From assembly GCA_964017045.1 (NCBI GenBank), contig OZ024808.1, forward strand, positions 21,218,418 through 21,282,417: DNA of 64,000 nt, written 5' to 3'. The stretch comes from Omphiscola glabra (Eukaryota > Mollusca > Gastropoda > Lymnaeidae). Shown one piece after another: positions 25,276 through 35,005 of this stretch. Positions within the stretch are counted from its first letter, which is position 1. Each line of letters starts with the position of its first letter. The notes under the pieces were generated by a model. It saw only the letters and a list, made by a program, of their open reading frames with translations, ran no database searches and was not told the origin of the DNA. A program made the translations under genes and the position numbers.

Positions 25276-25925
25276 AAGAGTTATATAACAATGGTAAATG
25301 AAATTCGGATAGGATTGGGTTAGCGCAAGCATGAATAAAACTCTATGAGTTTACCTCAAAAAAGGGGGGGTGCTTATTTCGTTACATTTTTGTCTCTTTA
25401 CTGCTCAAGCTCACTATGGGAAACTAAAAAGGACTTCAAATGGGAAAAAGTTAATTTCTATAAATGTGTTGTTTGGGGTGGGATGTGGCCGGGGGGGGGG
25501 GCGCCATTCTAGCAACCTTTATTTAACGTTTAAAGGTATAGCAATGATTTCATCACACGTTGATTACATTTCATCACGTGGAATTTCACTGCCTTATTTC
25601 ATCTTCAGGTCATTGAGATCCAAACGTGTCATTGATAACTTTTTACCACGTAGCACTGGGCTGCCTTCTTAGGGTAACTTGTTTGAAGACCTTACTTTTA
25701 TTTTTATGTCTTGATCATCGATTCAAATGTGTAAAATTTGTTAAATCTAAACCTGAAAATATTCGGGCTTCAAAAATCATACGTGGTTTACCTAGCGGTA
25801 CTAGTTTGATAACTGATAATTTAAGAGTTTTCTATAATTGAATATTACATTATTTAATTCATGAAAACACTCGTTTTTTTTTCTTTATGCACCTTACCGT
25901 CAAGAGGCAATATCTTCTAATAATT
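25276..25925. other. Unassigned; G-run and short open frames only
   Basis: This stretch contains a G run near 25492 and two overlapping open frames (about 25370-25672 and 25626-25841) with no recognisable domain. No splice-site or codon support was seen. Confidence 0.35.
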
Positions 25926-26042
25926 CATATTGAATATATGTGAGGATGGCCAGAAATCCACTTCATATTGAATGTATGTGAGGATGGCCAGAAATCCACT
26001 TCATATTGAATGTATGTGAGCAACGCTAGAAATCCACATCAA
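25926..26042. repeat. 38-bp tandem repeat, three copies
   Basis: The unit TCATATTGAATGTATGTGAG then GATGGCCAGAAATCCACT is repeated three times, the last diverged. Confidence 0.85.
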
Positions 26043-27833
26043 TTTTGTTAGAATAAATGCGGTCGTTTACTCAGGGACGTCATTTGGGTAGTTCAGGTAG
26101 GTATTTGCCCCCCCCCCCCCCCCCCGAAGTTTCAGGTTTTATGTAAATTGCTATATACTGTGGCACATTTAGTAAAAAGACAACTTAGAAAACCGACCAC
26201 GGTTTGGTTTTGCCCCCCCCCCCCCCCACTTAAAACAACGAACAGACGCCCCTGCGTTTCAAACTGACATATTTCTAATTTCTTCCATTTTATTAGTCCT
26301 CGTCACATTTATTTTCATAAAATTCAAGCACAACAAAAAGTCTTTTAAAAGCCTTCGACTTGTCATCACAGTGCATCCAAAATAACCAACATGATACGCA
26401 ACTTAAATTTATTTCATAGCACTAATTATGTTTTTTACTTGTCATTAGTGCATTGTCGTCTATGGCGTGTTGTCTCAGAGAAGTTTGTGTACATGTTTCA
26501 TTTTAACATAACACTGTCGAATGCTGTCTGTACATATGACATAAAATAACTCATTTTTTTGTTTATACATTTTACCATGCAGCAGAGTGCCACTGTAGTG
26601 TACAAGTACTCAAACCCCTGCTTCTCATTTTATCAACAACAAAGAAATATATAAATGAAACGATATAAAGTAATGAACAAATTCCAATTTATAAAACAAT
26701 GTTATTTTTTTAATAGTTTTTAAATATTTTTTAGTATTATTATAAGTATTGCTATATCACGTACAGTAAATAAGCGAACTACAATTGTAACCGTGCTATT
26801 TTCATCTAAAATGTGACAATAATATCCCATATCTAATCTATTCATTAAAAAAAGTTGGGAGAAACTCAATTAATTATAAGATAAGATACGATTATTTTAT
26901 TGATTAAAAAAATGGAAATGATTTTTGATTGCTTTGTACATTGTCAGAGCGTTCCAATATGCTGACTTTGCAACTTACTACTTACCAGTGACAATTTGCT
27001 AAGTAGATACAATAATTATGGCTATCAAGAAGGCGAGGCAAGAGTAGAAATTGGACACGCACAAAAAAAAAAAAAGCTAAAGAATGAAGAGACTAGAAAA
27101 ATTATAACAGAAAGATTGGAACCTATAAGTATAAGGAAAAACATTGGAACCAAATAAATCCACACAAAACAATGGCATCGAAACTCAACTAAATTGTTGC
27201 AATGATACGATCAACATAGCAAGACAAGATAAAAAGATAGAGTTACAAACAATAATAATACAATATTAGAACCATTGCTATTATGCAGAATACTGGTGTG
27301 AACATTGTAAGATCCTGTTGCAAGGCATAGACGGTGGTTAAATGGGTAGAATATACTGACCAGTGTATGGTTTTGAGTCTGAACAGGTGGGAGAATTGTA
27401 GGATAACCTTGCTGGAGAAAAGAGATTTTTGGGAGGGGAGTGGAATAAGAATGATGGAGTCATTACAAGAATTAATTGTTAAAATGTATACTTTATTGTT
27501 AGATGTCGTGAATAATAAACTGAGAAGTTGCTATTTCATTGAAGCAACCAGCCATTTAATGTGCACTGACAAATATTTTATAATTTAGTGTTGGAATCTC
27601 CGACTGAAGAAAATTTAACGACATATTGTCTTTCCATTACTAATAGCAAGATATTGCTGTAAAGTATATAGTTTTAAGAATTGGAATTTTTACTAACTTT
27701 CAGTGATCTATTTCAGCAGACACATAATTATATTTCTACAAAAAAGTGAAAACAAGACAATTGTTTTACTGATCCCTTTAAATACCACCTCGGTGATAAA
27801 TAAACGAAATAGCAATCTAAACTTTGATTAAAA
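26043..27833. other. Unassigned AT-rich intronic sequence
   Basis: Two long C runs (near 26106 and 26213) are the only outstanding features. An open frame at 27334-27588 has no recognised domain. Nothing else could be identified. Confidence 0.35.
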
Positions 27834-28080
27834 TAAAGTTTGCTTCCCCGGAAAGGGTGCGGAGGATATTTTGACGTTAATGTACCGCCCCGAACCCTGG
27901 GAGAGTGGGCTGCGAACGCTTTTAATGCAGCATTTTCCGTTGACCGGACGTCCCGGAGCGGGGAGGGCCTCCATCCGCAACCCGATCGAGCGGTTTCGGG
28001 TGGGAGCGGTCCACGCCTGGGCGGGGGGCGGGTGGGGTCCCTGGCGTGCCCACTCACTGTCCGGCGTCGGGGATACTTAA
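27834..28080 (+). mobile_element. GC-rich retroposon fragment
   Basis: CCCCGGAAAGGGTGCGGAGG, GTACCGCCCCGAACCCTGGG and CGATCGAGCGGTTTCGGGTG correspond to the 3' half of the GC-rich units at 33321-33917 and 59333-60044. The overlap is clear but diverged, and both ends are lost. It is strongly GC-rich against an AT-rich background, so both strands are open by chance. Confidence 0.7.
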
Positions 28081-28419
28081 CGCCAATGTTCAGTGCTTAA
28101 ATATTTGGGAATCACTGAATCGTTGATGGATAATGGATTGAGGGATAGTGGATAGAGAGATAGTGAGACAGTTGAAGAGGTCTAATCATGTCTGCTACCA
28201 CATGGCGCTGCTGATAGGAAACACATGAATAAAGATGAAGACCAAAAAAAGAAAAAAAAACTAACATTTCCTATATTACAACCTCAAACCTGGGTTCTGA
28301 AGAAAAGTCTTGAAAGAAAATATTAACCTGCGAGATGAGACGTAGAAGATGGTAAAACATTTGGTAACACTTAGTCAACGAGTATATTGCTTAACAACAA
28401 AATAATATTTTGCTCGCCT

Positions 28420-28716
28420 GGTGAGCATGCATGTCTTACAACATGCATTGCAATCTTGCAACATAATCCCTGTAAATAATAACTCATCGCAAGCATATCA
28501 CAATAGCTTGACTGTCAACCATCCTGCATATTCAGCTTACAACAGCAGGATGCTTGTCCACATTATGACCTTGCACTCTTGCATCAAAAGCATGGCTGTC
28601 AACTATTCTAAGTTGCAAGCTTACAATAGCCGCATGCAAGTCAACCATCCTCCATTGCATGCTACAATTACAACAGCATCATGCAAGTCAACCATCCTCC
28701 ATTGCAAGCTTACAAC
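28420..28716. repeat. Diverged tandem repeat interrupted by a hAT element
   Basis: Units of about 45-50 bp share AGCTTACAACAGC, ATGCAAGTCAACCATCCTCC and ATTGCAAGCTTACAA. The array resumes at 30679-30745 (CTTACAACAGCAACATGCC) on the far side of the transposon at 28717-30678, so the transposon landed inside the array. Confidence 0.7.
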
Positions 28717-28866
28717 TAGAGACCGACCAAATGGGATTTTCTTAATTCGGTCGACACTGAAACTAGGCTGAAAAATTAAAATGACTTTCGGCAGAAACCG
28801 AAAGAGAAATCAAAAAATTAAAGAGACTCTCGGCCGAAACTGAAATTATTTTGATACCTTTCAAAT

Positions 28867-29190
28867 GGAGCTGATTGATCTTCAGTGCAATTCAAAATTC
28901 AGGGAGTTGAATGGAAAAACAGAAAAGTATGGGCAATTTATGAGAGTATTGCTCTACACCTTGAGTGAGACTTCCAGGTTGTTCAAGCGGATCATGTGAC
29001 ACTTTTGGGATAACCTATATGTGTGAAAAGCTCCTGTCTTCTATTTAGGGCCACAATTACTTCAAGCTATCTTGAGGGTCTCAGTTGCTTCAACACTCAA
29101 ACCAAAGATGTTCAGCTGTGTAAGAAGAAGCGCTGCAAGGTCTCTGGCAACAATGAGCAGGAGGGAGAAAGAGAAGAGTAGTTCTTGAGA
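28867..29190 (+). pseudogene. GTF2IRD2-like hAT transposase C-terminal remnant
   Basis: Across frames I read MELIDLQCNSKFRELNGK, then a region ending LYVCEKLLSSI, then LQAILRVSVASTLKPKMFS. These match the conserved order at the C-terminus of GTF2IRD2/EPM2AIP1-type hAT transposases (MELIDLQ, a YLCE-like motif, then HLQAILR). This region forms the hATC dimerisation domain. At least one stop and several frameshifts are present. The catalytic DDE core is not seen upstream. Confidence 0.7.
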
Positions 29191-29418
29191 CCCCTCAATA
29201 GTTTTATTTGCTATTTATAAAGGTTGTGCAGATTGTAACAATTGTACTTTATTGAATTTGTAATTGCTTTTTTTTTTTTTTGTAATACTTGATGCGGCCT
29301 AATCTCAATCAGACTCTACCTCCTGCGGCCCCCGGATGCTTTGAGTTTGATACCCCCTGGTCTCATGAATACTTAAGCTTTTACCTTTTAATTTAAATGT
29401 AATTTATATTTCTTTAAA

Positions 29419-29650
29419 ACGTTTTTTAAACTAGCATTGCAACAGAAAATGTAAAATGTTTTTTAAACTAGCATTGCAACAGAAAATTTTAAAATGTTTT
29501 TTAAACTAGCATTGCAACAGAAATTTTTAAAATGTTTTTTAAACTAGCATTGCAACAGAAAATTTTAAAATGTTTTTTAAACTAGCATTGCAACAGAAAA
29601 TTTTAAATGTTTTTTAAACTAGCATTGCAACAGAAAATTTTAAAATGGGA
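29419..29650. repeat. 38-bp tandem repeat, six copies
   Basis: Copies of GTTTTTTAAACTAGCATTGC followed by AACAGAAAATTTTAAAAT start near 29421, 29458, 29496 and 29534. The array is inside the hAT element. The homologous position in the second hAT copy (about 36160-36200) has only one related unit, so amplification happened after the two copies separated. Confidence 0.9.
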
Positions 29651-30745
29651 GTGTGCAAATATTTATGCAAAATAGACTTGCTAGTGTCTCTTGCTTTTTA
29701 ATTCTGATTACAATATAGAACATAATATGCCTACAATAATTGTGTGGCCCTAATAGAGCCAATTGTCAACTAAATATAAGTTATAAACGCTATAAGATAT
29801 AACTACCACGTTTCGCGGTTAACGTATTACTAATGCTTTTTCTTTTCATAGAGGTCCGGCAAGATATCGCTGTGATAATATTTAGCCTAGTAGCAACACA
29901 CTAGTCTTTTCGTGCTGGTGACGTAATTATTTTGTTCGCCAACCACCCCCCACCCTCATTGGTCGGGAAAAATATTATTTTTAACAGGGTCTCTTAAAAT
30001 TGATGTTCTGACAGGTCTCGACGGAGAATCCGAAAAAAAAAAAAACCCTCAAAATTTGTCTCCAATATCATAAAAGTAAACCGGTCTGCATTAGGCCTAC
30101 AACATAATTATAATACCAACCCATGATACATGCACACGCGTGTTATTTCGTCAATAAAGATGTTTACAAGTATGAAAATTATGAATTTCAAGATATGAAT
30201 GTTGTGAGAAAGGCCTAAGTTTCTCTTTTGTTTTTTTTTTTTAAAAAATTAAATAAAAATAATAATTGAAATTTTAACATTCTCTAGGATTAATAAATAT
30301 TATTCATTTTTGCCTATGACAACATTGATGAGCATGGTTATGATAAATCAAAATAAGTATCACAAATAAAGGAATTGAATAAAAATTATTTACATTTGCT
30401 TTGGTTTAATTGAAATGTATTTTTTTTTTAAATATTGGACAAGTAGGTCATCATGAAGCAGTGGGCAATTTTCGCTGAGTATTAGTCAAATAACATACGA
30501 TGACCACAAGACGTCGAGCAATAATGAATATAAAATTGTCGGTCTAGAGACAGACAAGCAGTCTGACTTCTAGTAGATGACCGAAAAACTCACTCACATT
30601 CGGCCAGATGGCCGAAAGTTTAAATCACTTTCGGCCGAAACCGAAAGTAAGCCGGACCCGAAATTCGGCCGGCCTCTACTTACAACAGCAACATGCCTTT
30701 CGGCCATACTCCATTGCGAGCTTACAATAGCAAGTAAACCGTTCT

Positions 30746-31021
30746 TGGGAGCAACAGAAGATAACGTTGTTGACACTCTTTAAATCAACAACACGATGCC
30801 CCCAGTGGTAAAGGCGAACAGAAGAAGAAGAAAAGTTCAAATGACTTCACATTTTGAGACACGAATTATCCCCCCTTCCCCAGACATAGAATAACATCAT
30901 GGTGATATTAAATCATACTGGAATTTAAAAAAAAAAAAAAAAAATTTAGATAATTTAAGGCATTACCCCTTTCAACCTAGTTATTAATTGAAACAATTTG
31001 ATACTCTATCCCAATACATAG
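30746..31021. other. Unassigned intron sequence upstream of Ig exon 2
   Basis: This stretch is AT-rich with an A run at about 30930. Nothing is recognised except the polypyrimidine region leading into the acceptor. Confidence 0.4.
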
Positions 31022-31211
31022 CTAAGTGATGAAGTTCAACCGCCATGGATATCAGTAATCAACGCACCGAATTCACCGAGACCTGCGGAGGTTCAGATCA
31101 AGTTAATTAATACAGACTCCACTTGCAATGATGCCAGTAACTTCTCTTGTCAGTTGTGGCACACATTGTATAGAGATTGGAAAAAATCAAGACAATATCT
31201 CAGCAGAAAAG
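31022..31211 (+). CDS. Ig-like domain gene, exon encoding C-terminal half of the Ig fold
   Basis: The acceptor is ACTCTATCCCAATACATAG and the donor is AAAAG|GTAATT. The exon enters in phase 0, matching the phase-0 exit of 11726-11931, and leaves in phase 1 after 63 codons plus one base. The peptide carries VQIKLINTD followed by DASNFSCQLWH. The D-x-S-x-F-x-C arrangement is the classic F-strand signature, pairing with the B-strand Cys in the preceding exon. NFS is a further sequon. Splitting an Ig domain by a phase-0 intron while keeping phase-1 borders is well known in animals. The intervening intron would be about 19.1 kb. There is no internal stop. The exact Ig family is not known. Confidence 0.65.
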
Positions 31212-31725
31212 GTAATTTACGTTAAATTTCAAAAAAAAATTTTTAGAAAAGTATTTCGTATCTTTAACAGTTACGATAATTTAGTCTTTTTAGGTGTGAG
31301 AGGGTTGTATCAATTTGGCGGGGCTTAATGGGAAATTATGAATCAGTTCTTAAAAGGTTTGTGCATTAAAGATGGAAGTAAAGAAGAAATGGGCAAAACT
31401 TTTTCGTGCCGAGGGCTACGTGGTAGCTTTTTGGGGGGTTGCCACAAGAGCATTTTCTACCCATTTAACGATTCAGATGTAGATTGCATGTTTTCCATCC
31501 CTGAGAAAAAAAAAGGACTTTTTTATAACTTTGAAATTTTTAGTGAAAATCACATGCAGTTACTGGACATTTCGGTGGCTTCACCCCAACTCTAAACAGC
31601 ATTCGGCATTTCAATAGAAGTTGGGTCTTCATCCATGTGTCAAGGAGGACAATTCCTCTCGATGGCCATGGTCTTTGTGACAGGATGATCCCGGTGGGAT
31701 CCAGATCTCTTCAGTGTCCACTTAG
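31212..31725. other. Unassigned intron sequence
   Basis: An open frame at 31338-31595 has no recognisable domain and no supporting splice sites. The rest is AT-rich. Confidence 0.35.
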
Positions 31726-32815
31726 TACACATACACTTGATTATCCATATTCAAATACCGAAGGGTGCTGAACTCTTAATATCCATTTTTTTCTAAGGCC
31801 GGGGCACCCATTTCATATTTCCTTATATAAGCTATATAAATACCAATCGGCTTAAACAACGCTATAGGTTCTATGGGAATTGAATATAAGCCTCGCTCGG
31901 TAGCAATACAATCATTGTCCGTTTTGAAATATTTGTGGATTTAAAACTAATAATATCCAATCCATTCAGGGCCGATCTAGAAATTTCTAGAACGTTCAAT
32001 AATTTAAAAAAGCTATATCTATAACCTTTTAAATCCGATTTTAATGGGGAAAATTTTTAAATTTTACTCTAAAATGTATCTGAATAATTTGTATAGGGCC
32101 CCCCATCTCAGACTTAACTAAAATGGTACTTTATTAAAATTTCAATTTATATGTACTATAGTTATAGTAGTACAATTTAGTTGTACAATATTTTAATTCG
32201 AGAAATAATTATGTAGAAGATTATTTTTTTACACGTTTCATGGAGGATCGGTAGCCCACTGGGATCGGGATCCACCTAGATCGGCATCCCACAAGGGTTG
32301 AAATCCAACCGGATCCAGTAACCCGAAATATATGCAACTTAATGCACTACTATAACTATAATACATATTTTAAGTTGAAAGAGTAGCCACAGCGAGCGCT
32401 CTTTTTATACTCGGGTGGATTTAGTTTAGCCTGAGATGGAACCATGTAAAAATAAGTCATAAAAATAATACAGTTAAAATTATAATTTGTACCATTACAA
32501 TCGGTTTCAGAATGCCATAGACATAGCTTTTTTAATTATCGAACTTTCTAAAAAAAAGTCTAGACCGGCTCTGAATGGATTGGATATTATTAGCTTTAAA
32601 TCCACTGATAATTCCGTATAGACTAGGAAGTGCATTGCTACCATGCTAGTGCTAGATCCATCGATTCACATGGAACGTATAGCGTTGTCAAGCCTATTGA
32701 TATTTATAAAGCTTATATAAGGACAAATGAAATCCTTGCAAACCGGCCCCAGTTTGATGGATATTATGAGTTCAGTACCCTTTGATACATGAGTATGGAT
32801 ATTCAAGTGTATGTT
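31726..32815. repeat. Large imperfect palindrome of about 1.1 kb
   Basis: The arms are mutually reverse complementary. Left-arm motifs CACATACACTTGATTATCCA, GGTGCTGAACTCTTAATATC and AATATCCAATCCATTCAGGG pair with right-arm TGGATATTCAAGTGTATGTT, ATGAGTTCAGTACCC and CTGAATGGATTGGATATT. An inner pair GTACTATAGTTATAGTAG and CTACTATAACTATAATAC also fits, giving a centre near 32265. The arms contain Helitron-type motifs (CTTATATAAGCTATATAAAT). It is probably two Helitron-derived fragments joined head to head. Confidence 0.75.
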
Positions 32816-33082
32816 AACAAATTTGGTCAAAATCAATCTATATATGTATGAGTATTTGTTAAATTTATTTATATAGGTCATATAACGAAAAAAATCGAAT
32901 TAATGCCCCTGGCCCCACACGGAATATTAAAAGATGTTCAAAACTCATTAAGAGTTCCTTCCGGATAATGATGGATATATGTGCCAAGATGGGTCAAGAT
33001 CCAGTAATCCATGTAAAAGCCTATGTAGAACAAACAAACACAAACCCTCAATAGTCACTTTTATATATGTATAATTATATAT
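32816..33082. other. Diverged Helitron-like sequence, minus orientation
   Basis: Weak matches to Helitron internal motifs (GCCCCTGGCCCCACACGGAA, the reverse of the GGGGCC... modules) occur, but no gene was seen. Confidence 0.4.
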
Positions 33083-33307
33083 AAGCGAGTACACGGCATG
33101 CGTTAGAATGTCATTCTAAAAAAGAAAGTGTTTGTGTTTTAATTATGTTTTTTATGTACATTTGATTCCGACAATTTTTTACCGTCTTGTGTGTACACGA
33201 ATAAATTATAAGATTTTTCGATGCGTGAGTAGACCAAATACAGCTGTTCACGTGAGAAGCAAGGTTTTTCAAGATTTAGTCCACACACATGTAGCTATTG
33301 ATCCACC
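33083..33307 (-). mobile_element. Helitron 3'-end fragment with helicase remnant
   Basis: The sequence AAGCGAGTACACGGCATGCG then AAAGAAAGTGTTTGTGTTTT is the diverged minus-strand counterpart of the coding Helitron end at 58207-58270. Beyond it, homology continues into the helicase C-terminus (compare TACACGAATAAATTATAAG with 58325). The terminus reads CTTA instead of CTAG. The copy is cut by the retroposon at 33321. Confidence 0.7.
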
Positions 33308-33930
33308 TATTGATGTAAACACGCATGGCAGACACGGCCATGCATGGTAGTTGCTGGAATAAACGTCTCCTACAGGGCTGCCACCTGTGATACTTCGCAG
33401 GGGGAAGAAAAGGCAAACACAGGGTAGGGATCATGATTACAAGTTGCCGTTAAGGGATATGAGGCTATAGGCTGTGGTGGAAGCCTATAGCTGGTGATTC
33501 TAAATATGCAGCCCTGAGAAAGCTGCTCCTAGGCAACCGTTTCGTCCCAGCTATCTCGCAAATTAGTTGCGGGGTGGAAACCCACTGTAAAATCCCTCTT
33601 AGAGGGCGTCCAATGCTTCCCCGGGACGGGTGGGGGGAGATTTTAGGACGTTAATTTACCGTCCCGGCCCCTAGGAGAGTGGACCACGGACGCTTGAAAC
33701 ACAGCGTCTTCGGTCGACCAGATGTCTCCGGGCGGGGAGGGTCTCCGTCGGCGAACCCGATCGAGCGGTTGCGGGCGGGGACGCTCCACGTCCGGGGAGG
33801 TCTCTGACGCCCTCCCGCACGGCCTGCCGCCGAGGCGGCTGGCAGGTGCGAGTGGGCGCCGGGGAGGGCATTAGGAGCGTAAGCTCGACGGCCCGCTGAC
33901 GCCATTTCCTAACGAGATATTGATGTAAAC
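33308..33930 (+). mobile_element. GC-rich retroposon, 5'-truncated, with 13-bp target duplication
   Basis: The unit 33321-33917 is bounded by direct repeats TATTGATGTAAAC at 33308-33320 and 33918-33930. It matches 59440-60044 of the longer copy but starts inside it, as expected for a 5'-truncated LINE or SINE insertion. Shared blocks include CATGCATGGTAGTTGCTGGA, AAACCCACTGTAAAATCCCT and CTTAGAGGGCGTCC. Both copies end near CGCTGACACAATTTC-like sequence then GAGA. No convincing protein is encoded; open frames on both strands follow from the GC content. Confidence 0.75.
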
Positions 33931-34205
33931 TGAGCAAATCTCAACTTAATGGTCAGGAGTTCAATCCCCGCCAAAGTCAAGCAAGAAAAACACCACCAGC
34001 ACCCCGGGTGGATGGGACTCGTTAACCTTGGACGGCAACTCATCTAAGAGAAGTAAACTCTGAATTCAAACCCGGAGATGGAAAGATCGAGTTCACGTGC
34101 GCCTAACAGACAGCAGTGAGGCCTCTCGAACATCTAACATCGGAGCGCCGTGAGCATGCTATCATAGCATGGAAATGAGCACTATATAAGAACTCCAATC
34201 AATCA
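33931..34205 (+). mobile_element. SINE copy, tRNA-type head truncated
   Basis: It begins with GGTCAGGAGTTCAATCCCCG, which resembles a Pol III B box (GTTCAATCC core). It passes through ACCCCGGGTGGATGGGACTC, AACCCGGAGATGGAAAGATC and the body shared with 20255-20425, and ends GCACTATATAAGAACTCCAA then TCAATCAA. The A box is not seen, so the head is probably truncated. It directly abuts the retroposon. Confidence 0.7.
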
Positions 34206-34590
34206 AACCCATGCCATAGCTCTGTTTCAAATTATATTTATTTAGCTCATATTAGAAAAAAAACGAAACTAGGGCCCCCCCATCCCAAAACGAAGTATTG
34301 TTAAATGGGTTTAATCCTTTAGAAACATTTGCGGGCATACGCAAAACAACTCACCCAAAGATTTTTTTCCCCGCAATCGTATGAATGATGTAGGAACACA
34401 TACATAATTTATATTTATATAAAACATGTGTGGAAAAAAAAATGAATTTAGGGCCCCCGGCAAAAAAACTGAATTTTGTAAAATGGTTCTACTAGTATCA
34501 GAAACCTTTGTGGGCGTTCGCGCAACAACTTATTACAGTTTTATCGCAATTTGGATAAATGGTATATGAACGCACTGTCTGCGCAAGCAG
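34206..34590 (-). mobile_element. Helitron internal fragment
   Basis: Reverse-complemented Helitron modules are present: ATAGCTCTGTTTCAAATTAT, AGCTCATATTAGAAA, GGGCCCCCCCATC and TTTTATCGCAATTTGGATAA. Two diverged modules remain, with no ends. Confidence 0.65.
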
Positions 34591-35005
34591 AACACAGCAC
34601 CCGCGAGGGTTTTGCCTCTAGTGGCGCCGCAGACTGGTAAGGTGGACTCGACCACCTGAGGCTAAAAATCCGGCAAGCTATTGTCAAATGTCCGAAAGAA
34701 AAAACACCTTAGGAGAGGGGGCTAAGCTATTCAAAGCCAGTCCCTAAGGGGTGAAAGCGAAACTTCCAAAACTCTGCGTACACATGGCAAGTACGACTAG
34801 AAAATCAATATTGGCGCTGGCAACTCAGTTATTGCATTCTATGTTGGTGTAAGGGGACGGGCTAGTTTGGGAGAAGGTTACTGCCACGATTTGGAAATCC
34901 AAAATCCTCTCTCGTCAACTTTGGGGGACAGGTTGAGGGCAAGTAAAGCTACAGGACGTGTCAAGACTGGCTCCAGAGGTCGCCCCCCCCCCTTTTTACC
35001 CTCAT
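34591..35005. other. Unidentified dispersed segment
   Basis: This segment is less AT-rich than its neighbours, with GTGGCGCCGCAGACTGGTAA, CTGCGTACACATGGCAAGTA and GGACAGGTTGAGGGCAAGTA. It looks like a LINE 5' region or other retroposon, but I cannot assign it. It ends at a C run. Confidence 0.4.

Larger units (their letters stand above)
28717..30678. mobile_element. hAT-superfamily element with 8-bp target duplication
   Basis: The termini are TAGAGACCGACC at the left and the reverse complement of TAGAGGCCGGCCGAA at the right. They are flanked by a perfect 8-bp duplication, CTTACAAC, at 28709-28716 and 30679-30686. An 8-bp target site is diagnostic of hAT. Subterminal regions carry repeated CGGCCGAAA-type motifs on both sides. 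Internally there is a decayed transposase C-terminus and a 38-bp tandem array. A related element is at 35006-37179. It is inactive. Confidence 0.85.

Noticed and set aside
27334..27588. 84-codon plus-strand frame
   Set aside because: It shows no recognisable domain, and neither upstream acceptor nor downstream donor is in a sensible place.
31338..31595. 85-codon open frame after Ig exon 2
   Set aside because: No domain, no splice sites in usable phase and no sequence features of a coding exon could be found.
33651..33937. Open frames on both strands in the GC-rich segment (and at 59761-60076 and 27728-28100)
   Set aside because: They are Arg/Pro/Gly/Ala-rich translations of the GC-rich retroposon in several frames; the high GC content explains them.
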